The translations under genes were made by a program, and so were the position numbers. Source: Patella vulgata (lineage: Eukaryota; Mollusca; Gastropoda; Patellidae). From it: 64,000 nucleotides of DNA. Below, piece after piece: positions 58,654 through 64,000 of the stretch (positions are counted from its first letter, which is position 1; every line of letters begins with the position of its first letter). The stretch is from contig NC_065883.2 in NCBI RefSeq assembly GCF_932274485.2, positions 68,863,210 through 68,927,209 on the forward strand. The letters run 5' to 3'. The notes under the pieces were generated by a model. That model ran no database searches. It saw only the letters and a list, made by a program, of their open reading frames with translations, and was not told the origin of the DNA.

Positions 58654-61600
58654 TATTAAATATACAATAGTAGAATGTCTCCCAAATACCTTTATCTATA
58701 TATCTAATACAAAGTCAGGTAATAGTCCAGGTGAAAACATTATAAAGGGTACAATATGTTTCTATATAAATCTTATAGTCGTGTCTATTCATGCCGTATC
58801 TAAGTAGATAGCTTTCATTTTTTATACCAGCATTTTCACCTGCCAGGTTCCTAATATTCCTAATACTCGCTATTGTGTTACTTCCGAACGACTAGACAAT
58901 GTTCTTTGCCAACCCCTCCGTCCTGTACGACTGACAAGGGGGGGGGGGGGGCGACATCTGGATCGAACCGAGATCTTCTAGCCAAAGAGCGAACGTCTTA
59001 TTTACTAAGCCATCCCGGCGCCCTCAATGTATATGAATGGTAATCATGGTGCATACAATTCGACATGGGTGGTTGGGTGCCCAATAAGGGTGGTTGAGTG
59101 GCCAAATAAGGGTTGGGTGGTCAAATAAGGGTGTTTGGGTGGTGGTTGGGTGGCCGAATAGTCTAACGCTTGCGCTTTAGAGCCTAAGTCTGTCTTTGAG
59201 TCAATTTGAATGGTTTCGATTCTCCTCTTTTGCGTGACAAGGAGTTGGGTCGCCTGTCCAACCTCGTGGGATTTCTCCGGGGCCTCCGCCCCCTCCTCCG
59301 CACGTAAAGGCCCCTACGCGCAAGCGAATTACTGAAATAGAATTATAGATGTCTTTCTGTCGTTTCCATTTTATGAATTTAAAGTTTATATTCAGTCTTT
59401 GTGTGTATGAAATGCGCCAAACCGATTAGTATCTCATTATAAATGATATACTAATTTGTGAATATGGCGGTAATACAGGGCAAGGATCTAATCTCAAGGC
59501 AGATAGTTCTCTGTTTCAAGAATGTAGATCACTCCTGTCGTGTGACGATAGCTCTGTCTAAGAAGTATATTTTTTGTTGTTGATATGAAAAGAATTAATT
59601 ATATACAATATGTATATGTAGGTATTACTTGATATAGATAGATGTGTATACATATATATAGTATATATAATCGTCTTACTTAACGGACCGGTCAATATCA
59701 TATCAATGTGATTGGATACAAACAATATTTAAATTCATTTCATTTAAACCAGGATACATTATTATAAATAGTAAGTATAGTTCTAGTTTCATTTTGAAGA
59801 TTTGCTCCTGGCTCGCTAACCAGGTAGACCGAGATTCCAATCCCGGTTTTGACAGAGAACGTTTCCCGGAATTTTACATTGTGGTTTTCCCTTATCGGAT
59901 CCCCTGTGTTCGCGTGGACATGCACGTAAAAGAACCCCTGACAGTTTGAATTCGAAATAAGAGTAGGCAGCAGTGCCTCAGTACGGGCAGCTTAGCACTT
60001 ACAGCACAATATATTGCAAATACAGCTTATTTGTCAGTTTAAATCAACATTGATGTTGCGTGATATCCAATATTTAAGACAACATGTAACATTTTAAAAT
60101 TGGCACACGAATCGCGTGCCAGAATGCTTTCGAGTAACATTTGTAATGAAGCGACTCGATAAACGAAGTTAAACATATCCCACAGGAGAGTACTGCCGGT
60201 GTAGACTTGAATAATCAGACGCCAAAGACTGCCATTCTATATGCACTCTTCGCGTAAGTCGCCGAACATTACCGATTATAAATTACAGCAGAAACAGAAA
60301 CGATTGAATGTAAATCAGTTTATATACATTCATATTACATTATTATATGCGTTGCGACCCATTTGTGTCAATTTCTAGGTCTCAAATAATAGCGATTTAG
60401 CTCCTTTAAGAAGCAGTTTATTCATGGTATGTCAAAATTCAACCATTGACTAAATACAATATCCCCAATGCATTAGAGTCAGATAGTATCTCTTTCAACA
60501 AGACAATCGATGTATTTAATCTTAAAATAACCCTCAACTTGTTATCCCAAAATAAGAAGAGTCGTAGGTAAAGGAAACGTGGGGGGGGGGGGAATGTTAC
60601 CCGTTGTATACCCGTAACAGTAGAACTACAAACTACATGTTATTCTCAAAATGACCGAATTATACTATTGGCGAAATATTTAACTTCTTTTTATAGAGGT
60701 TAGGCTGATATCGCAGATAAGTGATTCCTGGGAAAATTGCAAGAGTTGCCCCTGCAGTGTGTAAAATAGCTTCATTTAACGTCCGCGTACACCGAAGTGA
60801 TATCGCACACAAGGGCATCGCCGTAGTATGTTGTATATGAATTATTAACAAATCTTAGCCACTTAAAAAATCTTAGCCACTTCTCCCTTTGCACACGTAG
60901 CCATAGAAATAAAAAATACCGAAGTATTTTGTGTTGACGAAATATTCCTTCCTATTAACCAAACACTGGCCTGTGTGAATATAAAACATCTTAAAGGCAT
61001 CGATTGACATGGACGTCCTAGTTTGTGAACCAGCTCATTACTAACTGACCCAACTCAGTTCTTATCAGGGGCGTGTCTTTAATTTGAGCAGCAGGGGGTC
61101 CAAATTGTTCGGTCGTGGAGAACTACCCGCAAATTTGGGAAAACCAGAAGCTTTGAGACAATATTCATGCTCATAATTAGGTGGACCATTGATAATTCTT
61201 ATCAAACATATTAACAAAAAACAAACAGAAAATTAATAAACAAATTGCTAATGATTTTGTTTCAGGCCAGCTCATTGTGCAGCTGGTAAAGGTTCGACAG
61301 AAGCTCTAGATTTGTTGCATGCACGTAATGTTGATCTATGGAAACGGAGTATAAAGGGTGATCTCCCCTTACATGAAGCAGCTCTAGCAGGTCATGTTGG
61401 TAAGATAGGGTTTTCTTTATTCTACCTGGTGGGTTTTTGTCAGGGTCATCCGGTTTCCTCCCATTCCTTATAAGCGAATTATTGAAGCACAATTGCATCA
61501 TGTTAGCCTTGAAATGATCTAATTTGTTTCTAGTGGACGTTAAACCTCATTTCGATCTCCCTTTTACCGGATCGTGGTAGTCATGGAAACTGGGTCTTCT

Positions 61601-62606
61601 ACAAGAGCGCTCTTGGCAACAAAGTTCGGGATGTATTAACAATGAGGTCCTAACTAGGGCGACCTCCAATATATTAACCTCAAAACCACAAGGATATAAG
61701 TTATACACCATTCTTAATAGTCACCTGTCCAACCTTGTGGGTTTTCTCCGGATCCTCCGCCCCCCCCCCCCCCACACGGCTAAAGACCCCTACGCGCAAG
61801 CGAATTATAGAAATAAAACTGAACCATGTGTTGGTCCCTAAACAACCGAGTGGACGTTACCCCCCCCCCCCACCTCTCTCCTGAAAAATCTGCTTTGATT
61901 GGTAGAAATTCCGACAGCATCTTCATATTCATCATCATCATCATTGAATATATATACCAAATCACAACAAACGATTGTTGACCAATCAATTGAGATGATC
62001 TAGAAAGCTTAATAAATACTCATCTTAAGTAAAATTAATTAAAGAGATACAATGGACTTTAAATTCAGGGGGGGGGGGGGGTGGATGGCTGAATGGTTAG
62101 CGTGCGCGCGCTGTATCATAAAGTCTGTCATTGAGTCGACTGGCGTGGTTTCGAATCCCCGGTTGTACGTGGCAAAGAGGAGGGTCGCCTGTGCAACCTC
62201 GTGGGTTTTCTCCGGGTCCTCCGGTTTCCTCCCACTGCTTAAGACCCCTACGCGCAAGCGAATTATGTAAATAAAATTAAACCATATGTTAGTCCCGAAA
62301 TGACCTAGTTTGTGTCGAGTGGACGTTAAACCCCGTTTCTCTCTCTCTCTCTCTCTCTTTAAATTCAGAAGCCGGGGCTGCTGGGTACCTTCGGTGGTAA
62401 CTTTATATAATTACGTTTAGTTGTTATCTTCTATTTCAGACGTTGTAGCCTTTTTATTAAAGAACCGCCCAGCTGATAAATCTGTGGATATATTGGATAA
62501 GGCTGGTAGATCGTGTCTACATTTAGCTGCTCTAACTAATAACGTCTGGTTATGCAAGTATTTATATGACGCTGGTGCTACTATAAATCTCCTCATGAAG
62601 TCCAAG
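46874..62606 (+). CDS. Multi-ankyrin-repeat protein gene, nine coding exons, 3' incomplete
   Basis: Nine exons join in frame to 637 residues with no stop, and every intron begins GT and ends AG. About 18 ankyrin repeats run from near residue 7 to the last residue seen, many with the family's TPLHxAA-type helix start and a GAD/GAN turn (examples: TCLHWA, NPLHLA, SPLHYAAQ, GRTPAHCAA, LPLHEAA, SCLHLAA). Intron phases are 0,2,0,1,1,1,2,1,0. The start codon has A at -3 and G at +4, with an in-frame TGA 9 nt upstream. No signal peptide, membrane segment or catalytic domain is visible. Ankyrin stacks bind other proteins, so an adaptor or scaffold role is likely but inferred. Repeat order is reminiscent of inversin, yet identity looks modest and no IQ motif or C-terminal region is in view. 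The gene continues beyond the window. Confidence 0.93.
47358..47612 (-). mobile_element. SINE-B in intron 1, decayed
   Basis: ATGAAATGGGGTTAGCGTCC to CACCACTGACAAGGGGACAC, about 50 bp past the exon 1 donor. Confidence 0.75.
48065..48332 (-). mobile_element. SINE-C, full length, in intron 1
   Basis: In reverse: head ATGGTCTAGTGGTCTAGAG (box A), GGTTTCGATCTCTG (box B), then a GGTTTTACTCCGGGTATTCC core related to that of SINE-A, a GGTGGAACGGACGTCAAACA tail and AATAAATA. Confidence 0.85.
48422..48680 (+). mobile_element. SINE-B, 5' truncated with 14-bp target duplication
   Basis: ATGATTGACGGGTT at 48408-48421 and 48681-48694. The insertion begins inside the body at CTTCGGCGTGGTTTCC. Confidence 0.93.
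48978..49066 (+). mobile_element. SINE-A tail fragment with long CT tract
   Basis: TCGAGTGAACGTTACCCCC then CTGT and CT units. A GT and G tract precedes it. Confidence 0.6.
49385..49560. repeat. AGTAGC triplet repeat flanked by a GGTGGAAGCG..CGTTAACC duplication
   Basis: GGTGGAAGCGGACGTTAACC and GGTGGAAGCGCACGTTAACC lie about 125 bp apart around (AGTAGC/AGTAGT)n. Confidence 0.6.
49798..50151 (-). mobile_element. SINE-B, full length with 13-bp target duplication, in intron 1
   Basis: ATATCAGAAGGAA at 49785-49797 and 50152-50164. The head end reads GCCACCGTGGCTCCC. Confidence 0.94.
50185..50260 (-). mobile_element. SINE-C tail fragment
   Basis: GTAATGTCCGCTTCCGCCGA then GGATGATATCCCAGACAA. 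Confidence 0.6.
50388..50578 (+). CDS. Ankyrin gene exon 2 (residues 145-208)
   Basis: The acceptor is a T-rich tract ending cag at 50387 and the donor is gtaagt at 50579. It completes the repeat begun in exon 1 (INVNVPD-like turn: IVNVPD) and adds a repeat with GANINTQE and another ending DMLE. It enters in phase 0 and leaves in phase 2. Confidence 0.92.
50892..51150 (-). mobile_element. SINE-A, full length, head-to-head with the next copy
   Basis: GA tract to CATTCGGCCATCCAA. At 51145 the sequence turns back into the forward head of another SINE-A. Confidence 0.88.
51140..51682 (+). mobile_element. SINE-A split by a SINE-B
   Basis: Head CCAATGGTTAGCACGTGCG to CCCCACTGCTAAAGAA. It resumes at 51571 with AATGCTAAAGAACCCTACGC and ends ACGTTAAACCCCATTTCTC. 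Confidence 0.88.
51302..51570 (-). mobile_element. SINE-B nested in SINE-A, 10-bp target duplication
   Basis: TGCTAAAGAA occurs at 51292-51301 and again at 51573-51582. The SINE-B is 5' truncated at GACAAGGGGAAC. Confidence 0.88.
51700..51922 (-). mobile_element. SINE-B, 5' truncated, in intron 2
   Basis: AAATGTCATGGGTTTAACG to CTCGGTTTTTCGTTTTCGTC. Confidence 0.8.
52085..52298 (+). mobile_element. SINE-A, old copy ending at the exon 3 acceptor
   Basis: GGTCGTCGAATGGTCTGTCA, CCCCCGGTTTCATTCCACAG, TGAACCATGTGTTAGTCTCG and CAAGTGGACGTTTAAAACC, then TTCTCTCTATTTAACAG, whose AG is the exon 3 splice acceptor. Confidence 0.82.
52307..52523 (+). CDS. Ankyrin gene exon 3 (residues 208-280)
   Basis: The acceptor is taacag at 52306 and the donor gtgagt at 52524. 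It encodes the rest of one repeat, one diverged repeat with IIHRCC, and one reading SAVITACQNGNFEHLKILVD. The pyrimidine tract just upstream is the CT tail of a SINE-A copy. Confidence 0.92.
52650..52712. repeat. (GA)n microsatellite with G run, intron 3
   Basis: About 24 GA units, one CAGA interruption, ending in nine Gs. No SINE-A body attached. Confidence 0.9.
52898..53084 (+). mobile_element. SINE-A with internal deletion, intron 3
   Basis: GGATGGTCGAATGGTTAGCA and box B TTTCTATTCCCCGGATG, then a jump to TTCTGAAATAAAATTGTACC, losing the conserved core. CT tail present. Confidence 0.85.
53185..53443 (+). CDS. Ankyrin gene exon 4 (residues 281-367)
   Basis: The acceptor ends ctag at 53184 and the donor is gtaagt at 53444, leaving phase 1. 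It holds two complete repeats (RTALHHCAD, NPLHLAVITGN with KRGADLTCQD) and the start of a third (HTVAHWAT). Confidence 0.93.
53847..54137 (+). mobile_element. SINE-B, old, 3' truncated, intron 4
   Basis: AGCCACGGTGGCTTAGTGGA, GGCGTTCGACACCGTTC and TTTCCCTCATAGCACACTAG. Confidence 0.75.
54155..54285. repeat. 18-bp tandem repeat TATCTGAATGTATTTCAT
   Basis: About seven units just upstream of exon 5. Confidence 0.85.
54313..54549 (+). CDS. Ankyrin gene exon 5 (residues 367-446)
   Basis: The acceptor is tttgcag at 54312 and the donor gtaaat at 54550. It encodes the rest of the previous repeat (KYGANIHTPD), a repeat with SPLHYAAQ that carries a roughly 11-residue acidic insertion before LRMLLQHDS, and the beginning of GRTPVLWAAS. 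The insertion is unusual inside an ankyrin stack and probably forms an exposed loop. Confidence 0.93.
54669..55180 (-). mobile_element. MITE T1 copy 4, intron 5
   Basis: TTAA at 54669-54672 and 55177-55180. AAAGTAGCTAAGTCTCTAAC at the left and TAGCGATTTAGCTCCT at the right. Confidence 0.88.
55413..55487 (+). CDS. Ankyrin gene exon 6 (residues 446-471)
   Basis: A short 75-bp exon between ttttccag at 55412 and gtttgt at 55488. It encodes GNTEACIILIEAGADVNIVD, the second half of an ankyrin repeat, in phase 1-1. Reading through the donor gives sequence without ankyrin character and then a stop, so splicing is the better reading. Confidence 0.9.
55750..55948 (+). CDS. Ankyrin gene exon 7 (residues 471-537)
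   Basis: The acceptor is atttcag at 55749 and the donor gtgagt at 55949. It encodes AVHCAASRGH, CTALFYAITLGN and ELGANLSHLD, two ankyrin repeats plus the start of GRTPAHCAA. Confidence 0.93.
55972..56036 (+). mobile_element. SINE-B head only, intron 7
   Basis: GCCGTGACTCAGTGAGTAAG then GCCGGCTCAGTAACC. Confidence 0.6.
56037..56320. repeat. Tandem repeat, 35-bp units, eight copies
   Basis: AACGTTGGGTAATATKAAAY then GGGGCATTAGTCAA. Some units differ by short deletions. Confidence 0.9.
56570..56902 (+). mobile_element. SINE-B with 13-bp target duplication, intron 7
   Basis: TTCTTTGTTAAAT at 56557-56569 and 56903-56915. It starts at CTGGCTCGCTAGCCTGG, 5' truncated by about 30 bp. Confidence 0.93.
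57050..57142 (-). mobile_element. SINE-A fragment
   Basis: ACCCGGAGAAAACCCACGAG to CTACGCCAGTTGACTCAAT. Confidence 0.8.
57237..57704 (-). mobile_element. MITE T1 copy 5, right end lost
   Basis: Starts TTAAAGTAGCTAAGTCTC and breaks off at TGCGACTCATTTA. Confidence 0.82.
57866..58447 (+). mobile_element. MITE T5 copy, interrupted
   Basis: AAACATACATTATGCAAGAG to CCATAATGTATCTTTAA, with inverted TTAAASATACATTATG ends. Interrupted at 58204-58370. Confidence 0.82.
58206..58369. mobile_element. 165-bp insertion with two long inverted arms and 13-bp target duplication
   Basis: TTTACATTATCTA flanks both sides (about 58193-58205 and 58371-58383). The arms of about 55 bp (CACTATTTATGGAATAACAA; inverted TTGTTATTCCATAAATAGTG) surround GATGAGAGTATCATC and then GTTGAAACGTTGC. 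The GATGA-stem-GAAAC pattern recalls the hammerhead-bearing ends of Penelope-like elements, an uncertain comparison. Confidence 0.6.
58575..58648. repeat. (AT)n microsatellite
   Basis: About 36 AT units. Confidence 0.95.
58885..59026 (-). mobile_element. SINE-B 5' half
   Basis: CTTCCGAACGACTAGACAAT, GACTGACAAGG with an internal G run of 14, and CTAAGCCATCCCGGCGCCC. Confidence 0.7.
59062..59350 (+). mobile_element. SINE-A with its 5' end expanded in tandem
   Basis: Four or five GGTTGGGTGGCCAAATAAGG-like units run into the true head GGTTGGGTGGCCGAATAGTC. The body ends at AATTACTGAAATAGAATT without a tail. Confidence 0.8.
59805..60015 (+). mobile_element. SINE-B, truncated both ends
   Basis: CTGGCTCGCTAACCAGGTAG, GACATGCACGTAAAAGAACC and GAATTCGAAATAAGAGTAGG. 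Confidence 0.75.
60016..60409 (-). mobile_element. MITE T1 copy 6, left end lost
   Basis: Matches T1 from its TTGTCAGTTTAAATCAACAT portion to the end TAGCGATTTAGCTCCTTTAA. A further internal deletion is present. Confidence 0.8.
60765..60832 (-). mobile_element. SINE-C tail fragment
   Basis: TTAACGTCCGCGTACACCGA then AGTGATATCGCACACAAGG. Confidence 0.6.
61266..61399 (+). CDS. Ankyrin gene exon 8 (residues 537-582)
   Basis: It follows a 5.3-kb, almost entirely repetitive intron. The acceptor is tttcag at 61265 and the donor gtaaga at 61400. It completes TPAHCAAGKGSTEALDLLHA and encodes DLPLHEAALAGHV. Exon 7 (phase 2) and exon 8 join to give an uninterrupted ankyrin repeat across the junction. 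Confidence 0.92.
61417..61560 (+). mobile_element. SINE-A 3' half, just after exon 8
   Basis: GGTGGGTTTTTGTCAGGGTC, CATCCGGTTTCCTCCCATTC and AGTGGACGTTAAACCTCATT. Confidence 0.8.
61722..61882 (+). mobile_element. SINE-A 3' half
   Basis: CACCTGTCCAACCTTGTGGG, an internal C run of 14, CCTACGCGCAAGCGAATTAT and GAGTGGACGTTACCCC. Confidence 0.85.
62069..62356 (+). mobile_element. SINE-A, full length with 12-bp target duplication, intron 8
   Basis: CTTTAAATTCAG at 62057-62068 and 62357-62368. A G tract of 13, GTGGATGGCTGAATGGTTAG, box B TTTCGAATCCCCGG and a CT tail of about 9 units, some 70 bp before exon 9. Confidence 0.95.
62440..62606 (+). CDS. Ankyrin gene exon 9 (residues 582-637), last exon in window
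   Basis: The acceptor is tatttcag at 62439 and the donor gtaaac at 62607, phase 0. It encodes VVAFLLKNRP, SCLHLAALTNN and YDAGATINLL, then MKSK. I see no later ankyrin exon or stop in the remaining 1.4 kb, so the next exon must lie downstream. Confidence 0.9.
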
Positions 62607-62740
62607 GTAAACAACTTTAAAAAAAAACCCAACATTTTCCAAGATACACTGTAGTTATCATGTTGGCAAAATAGGCCATGATTTAAACAAGATGTTTATA
62701 CGAGTAAAGATAGGTTTTAGACATGATCAGAGGTTGTAAC

Positions 62741-62976
62741 CATAGGCGTACGAGCTGGGGGGGGGGGGGGGCTGGGGGGCACCAAATGCTGGGAAAATTT
62801 GGGCACACAATTGTACTTTGTAAAAGTTGTATAAAAAAATATTGCGTTCTTGAATGTGTCCAATTTAACAGCGAATTTATTATTATTATGTAACATACTA
62901 AGAACCTAACTACATTTTTTGGGCACCATCCACCACCGCCCCCCACCCCAGTCAAAAATTTCCCCGTACGCCTATG
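62741..62976. mobile_element. 236-bp MITE with 8-bp target duplication (hAT- or P-like)
   Basis: GTTGTAAC at 62733-62740 and 62977-62984 flanks CATAGGCGTACG...CGTACGCCTATG. G-rich and C-rich runs lie just inside the ends. No transposase frame. Confidence 0.88.
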
Positions 62977-63043
62977 GTTGTAACTCGAGTCCCGAAACTC
63001 AGACTCGAGTCAGCGTGGTTTCCCCTTGTCGATATCGATGCCA

Positions 63044-63296
63044 TCGGATTCCATCGTGGTTTAGTGGATTTGAATCCGTTTTGTTTTGATGAAATAACGG
63101 TAAAACTAGATAATCATAGAAACAAAGGTTATGACGATCGAAGCTAGCCCAAAATTAAATCGCTAATATCTGGGTTCAGAGTGAAGCAATTTGACTAAAA
63201 TTTTCAGCATATTCTCTTTTTCAGTATCCATTTCTTAACTATAATGGCGAGAGCCGTCAGCTATTTATCTAATTTTACCTAATGTCCCTTTAAATG
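63044..63296 (+). mobile_element. MITE T5, 3' part
   Basis: GATGCCATCGGATTCC, TTTGACTAAAATTTTCAGC and ATGTCCCTTTAA. Confidence 0.6.
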
Positions 63297-64000
63297 ATTT
63301 GAACTGAATTGGTATGGAAATAGTCAAACTAAGTATGACAAATGAATATTGTTTGAGTAATTTGGAGAGCCGTGGACGACATCACACCGTTTTATTCAAT
63401 TCATTGCCTAAACTTAACAACACTAAACACAATTCAGGAGAAAAATGATATGTCACAGGGTTTCGGTGTCTTCTATCACAGTTTTTATGATAGTCAAGTC
63501 TCAAGTGGCAATCATGGCTTGTGGACATGGGCCTGTATTGTTATTACCGATCTCGAGAACCATGAATAACTGTTGAATACAGTATGGAGAGTAGGTAATG
63601 AACAGTTTAAAAGGTAATCATCAGCTATGATATCTCTACAAAATCACGCTATTTATTGTAAGAAAGACATACAAATGGCGGCGCCCATAGATTCAAATGA
63701 TAATTAACACCGTTGCTAAGCTAATAATATCCTTCATATTAGAAATGATATTGTATGTATACGAAGCTCGATTTAATCTGTCCATGTGTCGGATTTTTTG
63801 ATTATTATTTTTTTTTTGTCCGTAGGTATGTAATTTATTATATCGTTAGTTATGGTACAATTCAATATTAGGGTTATTGTGTTGAGTATAAATTATATCA
63901 ATATATTCATATAAATAAATACTTTTTTGAATGAATCGGAAATTATTGAATATTGCAAAGACAGTATTGTCATTCATTCTGGTCGTTATTTACATTTTTC
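63297..64000. other. Intron 9 continuation, no feature seen
   Basis: AT-rich sequence. No ankyrin-coding stretch or named repeat recognised. Confidence 0.45.

Noticed and set aside
1-64000. LTR retroelements, Polintons or other capsid-bearing elements
   Set aside because: I saw no long terminal direct repeats, polymerase/integrase motifs or capsid-like frames.

Overview
This 64 kb window is invertebrate nuclear DNA, with introns, dense tRNA-headed SINEs, MITEs, LINE relics and microsatellites and no bacterial gene organisation. The SINEs (GTGGCTAAG-type heads with an internal CACGTAAAAGATCCC block; GGCCGAATGG-type heads with a CTCCGGGTCCTCCGG core) and the very AT-rich background suggest a marine mollusc, probably a gastropod. 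That assignment is inference from repeat style and was not tested by search.

One host gene is well supported. It lies on the + strand and starts at 46874. Nine coding exons (46874-47305, 50388-50578, 52307-52523, 53185-53443, 54313-54549, 55413-55487, 55750-55948, 61266-61399, 62440-62606) all have GT-AG borders and keep frame. Together they encode 637 residues, almost entirely ankyrin repeats (about 18). The frame is still open at the last donor, so the gene runs past the window. It resembles inversin-like multi-ankyrin proteins, but I do not assign an ortholog.

From 1 to about 46.8 kb I find no convincing host gene. The stretch is layered repeats: three SINE families (A, B and C), at least six small inverted-repeat DNA elements, several with TTAA at both ends, three LINE 3'-end relics on the minus strand, and many local tandem arrays. 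Region by region: 0.3-0.9 kb LINE tail; 2.7-3.2, 8.8-9.7 and 12.3-12.8 kb copies of one TTAA MITE; 5.3-6.2 kb a 333-bp direct repeat; 11.5-12.2, 13.8-14.4 and 17.2-17.5 kb minisatellites; 20.6-21.1 and 31.4-31.8 kb a MITE pair; 27.8-28.3 kb a MITE with 36-bp termini; 28.7-29.0 and 35.8-36.5 kb LINE relics; 44.5-46.1 kb three tandem arrays just before the gene.

The introns hold the same repeats. At least one intronic SINE appears to supply the pyrimidine tract of a gene splice acceptor (exon 3). I found no CRISPR array, bacterial operon, true tRNA or rRNA gene, or recognisable retrovirus-like element. The notable content is how the repeats are built: nested insertions, SINE-seeded minisatellites, a shared SINE tail and a possible 3' transduction. 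I do not see a new enzymatic system.
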